Below are positions 59,290-64,000 of a stretch of DNA of 64,000 nucleotides, one piece after another (within the stretch, counting starts at the first letter, position 1; each line of letters opens with the position of its first letter). Origin of the DNA: Lepas anatifera (Eukaryota; Arthropoda; Thecostraca; Lepadidae). Below the pieces are notes generated by a model. It was not told the DNA's origin and did no database searches. It was given only the letters and a program-made list of their open reading frames with translations. Where the stretch lies: assembly GCA_034440635.1 (NCBI GenBank), contig JAOTON010001351.1, forward strand, positions 1,639,501-1,703,500, in the 5' to 3' direction. The position numbers and the translations under genes were made by a program.

Positions 59290-62200
59290 AACACAATTTA
59301 GGAATAAGCCTTGATGATAAAATATTTGATCCTTTTCATCAAGTCTCACATGATGACTGCCTTTTTGATCATGAATTGTATGAGAAAACTAGAAACTCAT
59401 AAGGTCTATAATTAATAAACTAGATGATTTAACACATTTGCTACCTTCCTTACCAGCAAAACAACAAATTCTAACTCTGTCTGAGACATGGCTTTCCCCC
59501 AATCTGGAAAAGTACTTTGACATCCCTGGTTATAAGTCATTCTTTTCCTGTCGCAAGAACAAGGGAGGTGGTGGAGTAGGAATGTATGTTTCTAATTACC
59601 CTGAGCCTGAATTTCAACCTTGAGCGGCTGGGGGGGGCGAAATTCGCCTCCCTCCTGGTTTTCCCCAGATAGCTCAAAAACAAAGAGACGCAGAGCAATG
59701 AAACTTACAGTACCTTATCCCTGATCAATTGTACACATTTTGCAAAAAAAATTAAATTAAAGTCATGTCAGGTCAAGGAGCTATTTAAGGTCAAAGGACC
59801 CGACCTCAAAACCTAAAATCAACAAGTTTGAAGCGGAGCCCAGGGAACATCAGCGAACCGATCAGTTTGAAACTTCCACAATATGATCAGGTCATTGGTT
59901 GGGGTCTAAAAATCTGCTATCTCGGAATTTTTATATTGTTGACCTAAGGTGGGGTCAATTTTCCGGTCACCCCATTATAAGTCTATGGGGAAAAATAGAA
60001 TGGGCTCGTTTTCAGTAAATACTGGATAGATAAAGCTGAAAATCCTCAAACCGTCTATTCTTACCACGATCTTGACCATAAACTTGAGTTTTTAAGAACC
60101 TGACCTCTCAAAGGTCATGTCAGGTCACGGAGCATAGAGTGATTGTTTTGCCAATAACTTCTCATTGAATTGAGATAAAGCTCCCATTTTGCTTGCATTG
60201 TGCTTATATTGTCACGAGGAGTCGATTGATATGTCACATGACCATACCAGGTCACTCTGTGACCCTGACCTACCTCGAGGTCAGGTCATTTTCACAATTT
60301 GACCTAGCGAGACCATATTATACATAATTTGATTCGCCGCGATGAGAGAAATCCAATGATGTATAACGATTTTCTCTAGCTCCCCTGCGGGCAGATCTAG
60401 AGAGAGAAACGTACACTGCTCTTTTGTAAGCTTATGGAACCTTCTTTGACCTATGCTGACCTCAATATTGACCTGACATAAAAATTCTTTGCATAAAATC
60501 TCTTCGTCTTGTCGAGAGCTTTTGAACGCCACCCGTAATTTTCCTTTAGCTTTCGTGGGAAATGACATACGGAGGAGGGGGGCGACAAACCCCCACCCCA
60601 GCGAGGCGCGTCATGCCAGGGACCCCAGCAGGGTGCGTGTTAATAAATCAATTCTATGCAACCATGCCATCATATAACTTCTTACCTCTGATTACTGAAA
60701 AACTCGTCATTCTAAGACGAGAGATTCATTATTGGACAACATGTTTGGCAACAATCTGAACAATGTCAAATTTTCTGTCGTAATCGTACATGACCTTTCA
60801 GATCACTACCTGGTAATTACTGGTCTTGTTTCCGTTTGAAGGACTTGGGATTCCCCACAAAAGCAGATAACTTGTTTGACTACCGAAATATTGAGCAATC
60901 AAAGCTTTTCCTCGTGGAGCCAATTTTGCATGTAGAAAGGGAGTATGATGCAAATATTATTTCAGAAACTATCCCTAACGCTTACAGTGAGGGATTGACA
61001 AATTTGCTTATAAAAAGACCCTGAACAGGACAACATCCGTCAGGAAAGCGTGGATTACACCTGGAGTCCTCCAATCAATAAATAAGAGAAATGAGCTCTT
61101 TAAAATGAAACTGCGCAACAATACTGAAGAGAACAAGAGTAACCATTCACGACATTGTAATATTCTTACTGGAGTCATAAGAAGCTAAAAAAAGAACTAT
61201 TTTCACCATAAATTTCGAAACTGCAATGGTAAAACATGCAAAACATGGTCGACAATTTCGGAACTAACGAACGCTAGAAGGAAAGAAGAAACATTGCCTG
61301 GTATGACTACTGGCAGTGAGGGTCGATGCATGAACAATGCGCAGGAACTGGCATATTCCTTTAATGAATTATTTTCTCATGTTGGAATTAGTCTGAAGGA
61401 GAAAATCGTCCCATCGCCTATGAATCCCTTAGTTTTTGTGCCCGCAGTTGATGATCATATGCTATGGACACGAACAACCGAGGAGGAAGTGATACAAATT
61501 GTCAAGAGTCTTAAAAACGTGGGAACTGGTGTTGATGGAATAAATTCCAAAATATTTAAACCTTCATATCAACACATCCTTAGATCTATTCTATATTTGT
61601 TCAACACCGGTATGACAACTCGTGTTTTCCCAATAATAATTGTTGGGGTTTAACGACGCACCAACTGACAGGGTCATACGGCTTCGCCCTGGTGTTTTCC
61701 CAGAATGTTTCAAAATGGCAATAATAAAACCCATATTTAAAGGGGAAAGCCCTGATAAGCTCACAAATTGCAAACCTATTAGTATTCTTCCGTTCCTTTC
61801 TAAGGTACTTGAGAAAATCCTATATAAAAGGATCATAGGTCAGCTGGATATGAACTCTATTATTTCTGATTGACAATTTAGATTTCAGAGAAATAAAACC
61901 ATATACATGCCTATTGTTCCCCTGCAGGACTTTGTAACTAGGGCCTTTGAGGAAAAGTGAAATGTGGTTGGCGTGTTTCTGAACCTTAGGAAAGCTTTTG
62001 ATACGGTTGATTGTGACATCCTATTGAAGAAATTAAAATTATATGGAATCGTCTAGAAACCTCTTGAAATCTTGCACTCTAATTTCTCTAATAGGAAACA
62101 ATGCGTTGAAATGGAAATGGTAAGATCTCAATCAGAAAATGTGTCAGTTGGTGTACCGCAAAGTTCTGTTCTCGGCCCTCTCATTTTCCTTCTTTATGTC

Positions 62201-63056
62201 AATGATCTTCCGCGTGTCACTCCGACTGTCAAATGTTTGTTTTTTGCTGATGACGCAGTCTATGTTTTCAAAAATTATGATTTATCTGAACTAGAGCAAC
62301 GAATAAATTCAATATCTAGGACTATTCAGACTATCTTAGAGCTAATTCTCCATCGTTAATACAGATAAAACTTTTTCACAACATTACTCTATCACTCCAT
62401 GTTATGAGAAGGTAAATATCGCAATTGACCAGAAAGCTATCATTGATAAGAAATAATTGAAGTACTTAGGCGTCATCTTGGATACAAAGATGAAATTTAA
62501 TGCCCATATATCCCATTTTGTAATATCACTAGCCGGGATATTGAATTGGTAAGTAGAATTTGATACTTCATTGATAAAAGGGTTACCACTTTACAATACA
62601 TTAATACTGCCCTACTTATATTACTGCTGTCTTGTCTGGGGAGCAAATTACTCTGCCCAGCTCCAGGAAATCATTATCTTGCAAAAAAAGAACAGTTCGA
62701 ATGATTGAAAAGTGTATCCACCCCGGAGGTCTATACCTATTTTTAGGAAATATAAAATTCTCCAAATAACAGAAGTTGCAAAATATCAACTAATCATAGT
62801 TACCCATAACTTTTTGAGCTTTCATCAAATTTTGGACACGTCCTTAAAGTAAAGCGAGAAAATAGTCTACTAATGAGAAAAAACACGTAGAACAAGAATT
62901 TACTTTCCGGAGATACAGACAGTTCACTCTCTCCTGCCTTGGCCCAAAACTTTGGAATGCTATATTGATGGAGTTCTTCCTTGCAGTTTCAGATAAACCT
63001 CAGAGTAAGAAACAAGTCATGAACATTATTCGTAACCATTTTCATGACTTCTTATG
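59290..63056 (+). mobile_element. degenerate non-LTR retrotransposon (CR1/Jockey-like)
   Basis: Plus-strand remains of one LINE polyprotein. The endonuclease part reads INKLDDLTHLLPSLPAKQQI, then LTLSETWLS...GYKSFFSCRK (59400-59613). The late endonuclease part follows the inserted element: YNFLPLIT...DNMFGNN...LSDHYLVITG with frame shifts (about 60660-60840). The reverse transcriptase spans 61294-62360, with GVFPECFKMAIIKPIFKG, LRKAFDTVDC, SVGVPQSSVLGPLIFLLYVN and the catalytic FADD at about 62247-62258. The C-terminal part has LKYLGVILDTKMKFNAHI, LILPYLYYCCLVWG and LGPKLWN, with a stop at 63054-63056. Several in-frame stops and frameshifts, and Asn where the first catalytic Asp is expected (FLNLRKAFD), show it is dead. 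Confidence 0.85.
59614..60643. mobile_element. TTAA-bounded element, type L, inserted in the LINE
   Basis: Left end TCAACCTTGAGCGGCTGGGG (TTAA mutated), right end the inverse of TTAACACGCACCCTGCTGGG. It matches 13002-14017 in reverse along its length, including the ggaggggacgaaattgcc-type block and the central GGTCA cluster. About 70 residues expected from the LINE endonuclease are missing at the junction, so a deletion accompanied or followed insertion. Confidence 0.8.
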
Positions 63057-63074
63057 AGTAACATATGTTTTTGT

Positions 63075-63838
63075 ACCTGTATGTACATTGTGGCCCCGTA
63101 TGGACGTGCGTGTGTGTATTGTACATTGTGGCCCCGTATGGACGTGCGTGTGTGTATTGTACATTGTGGCCCCGTATGGACGTGCGTGTGTGTATTGTAC
63201 ATTGTGGCCCCGTATGGACGTGGGTGTGTGTATTGTACATTGTGGCCCCGTATGGACGTGCGTGTGTGTATGTACATTGTGGCCCCGTATGGACGTGCGT
63301 GTGTGTATGTACATTGTGGCCCCGTATGGACGTGCGTGTGTGTATTGTACATTGTGGCCCCGTATGGACGTGCGTGTGTGTATTGTACATTGTGGCCCCG
63401 TATGGACGTGCGTGTGTGTATGTACATTGTGGCCCCGTATGGACGTGCGTGTGTGTATGTACATTGTGGCCCCGTATGGACGTGCGTGTGTGTATTGTAC
63501 ATTGTGGCCCCGTATGGACGTGCGTGTGTGTATTGTACATTGTGGCCCCGTATGGACGTGCGTGTGTGTATGTACATTGTGGCCCCGTATGGACGTGCGT
63601 GTGTGTATGTACATTGTGGCCCCGTATGGACGTGCGTGTGTGTATTGTACATTGTGGCCCCGTATGGACGTGCGTGTGTGTAATGTACATTGTGGCCCCG
63701 TATGGACGTGCGTGTGTGTATTGTACATTGTGGCCCCGTATGGACGTGCGTGTGTGTATTGTACATTGTGGCCCCGTATGGACGTGCGTGTGTGTATGTA
63801 CATTGTGGCCCCGTATGGACGTGCGTATGTGTATGCAT
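63075..63838. repeat. 34/36-bp minisatellite, about 21 copies
   Basis: Unit TGTATTGTACATTGTGGCCC then CGTATGGACGTGCGTG. A two-base-shorter form has TATGTAC for TATTGTAC. The forms alternate long-long-short-short through much of the array, giving a higher-order period of about 140 bp. Long open frames on both strands are repeat translation. The first unit starts within about 30 bp of the LINE stop codon. Confidence 0.95.
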
Positions 63839-64000
63839 TAGGGTGCGCGTCACATTTTTTCTCGAAATCAAAACTTGTATCACGCGCTTTTGGACGGTAG
63901 ACACAAATATAAGGATAATCCTTTAAAAAACGACATTTTCCCGAATCTAATCATTGGATTTTCGCTTCTTAACCCCCTAGTAGGCCAGAAAGTTGCTAAC
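63839..64000. other. nothing recognised
   Basis: Short AT-rich end of the window after the minisatellite. Confidence 0.4.

Noticed and set aside
63026..63926. Long His/Thr-rich and Cys/Val-rich open frames on both strands
   Set aside because: Read-through of the 34/36-bp minisatellite after the LINE.

Overview
This is eukaryotic DNA, most likely from an invertebrate animal and possibly an arthropod, although the species cannot be named from the sequence. Coding sequence comes as short exons of 110-170 bp with GT/AG boundaries, separated by introns of 3-19 kb. Most of the window is transposon-derived or tandemly repeated. The very long open frames at 3.3-9.5 kb and 63.0-63.9 kb are minisatellites read through, not genes.

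Three host loci can be supported. (1) An SLC16/monocarboxylate-transporter-like gene lies on the minus strand. Five exons (20521-20410, 10218-10085, 7563-7431, 3541-3398, 266-131) join in consistent phases into about 219 codons. They cover the N-terminus through roughly TM5, and the rest lies left of the window. (2) A TMEM249-like two-pass membrane protein lies on the plus strand. Four exons (28453-28563, 29249-29414, 48078-48229, 56912-57032) fit in phases 2/0/2. The family is known as an auxiliary part of the sperm CatSper channel; this assignment rests on recalled family motifs. (3) A GC-rich minus-strand exon-like ORF at about 47.35-47.67 kb, weakly resembling an Ig domain, sits inside an intron of locus 2.

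Layout: 0-20.5 kb is the SLC16 locus. Its introns hold about 24 copies of a 31-bp unit, about 90 of a 29-bp unit and about 45 of a 39-bp unit, plus TTAA-bounded elements, a hAT-like MITE, a TA-flanked MITE and a SINE-like repeat with 12-bp target duplications. 20.5-28 kb is mostly gene-poor, with a decayed copy of a repetitive invertebrate protein family at 25.5-26.5 kb. 28.4-57 kb is the TMEM249-like locus, filled by TTAA elements, a 3-kb inverted repeat (41.3-44.3 kb), a 324-bp hairpin insert (45.2-45.6 kb) and a 6.1-kb hAT-like element (50.4-56.6 kb) whose cargo is degenerate short tandem repeats. 58-64 kb is a broken non-LTR retrotransposon, interrupted by a TTAA element and followed within about 30 bp of its stop by a 34/36-bp minisatellite.

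The most distinctive signal is a group of elements of about 0.8-1.2 kb. They are bounded by TTAA, carry GC-rich inverted termini, and are loaded with GGTCA/AGGTCA half-sites. In several copies these half-sites meet in a 23-bp palindrome near mid-element. At least four subfamilies are present. No transposase that could move them was seen.
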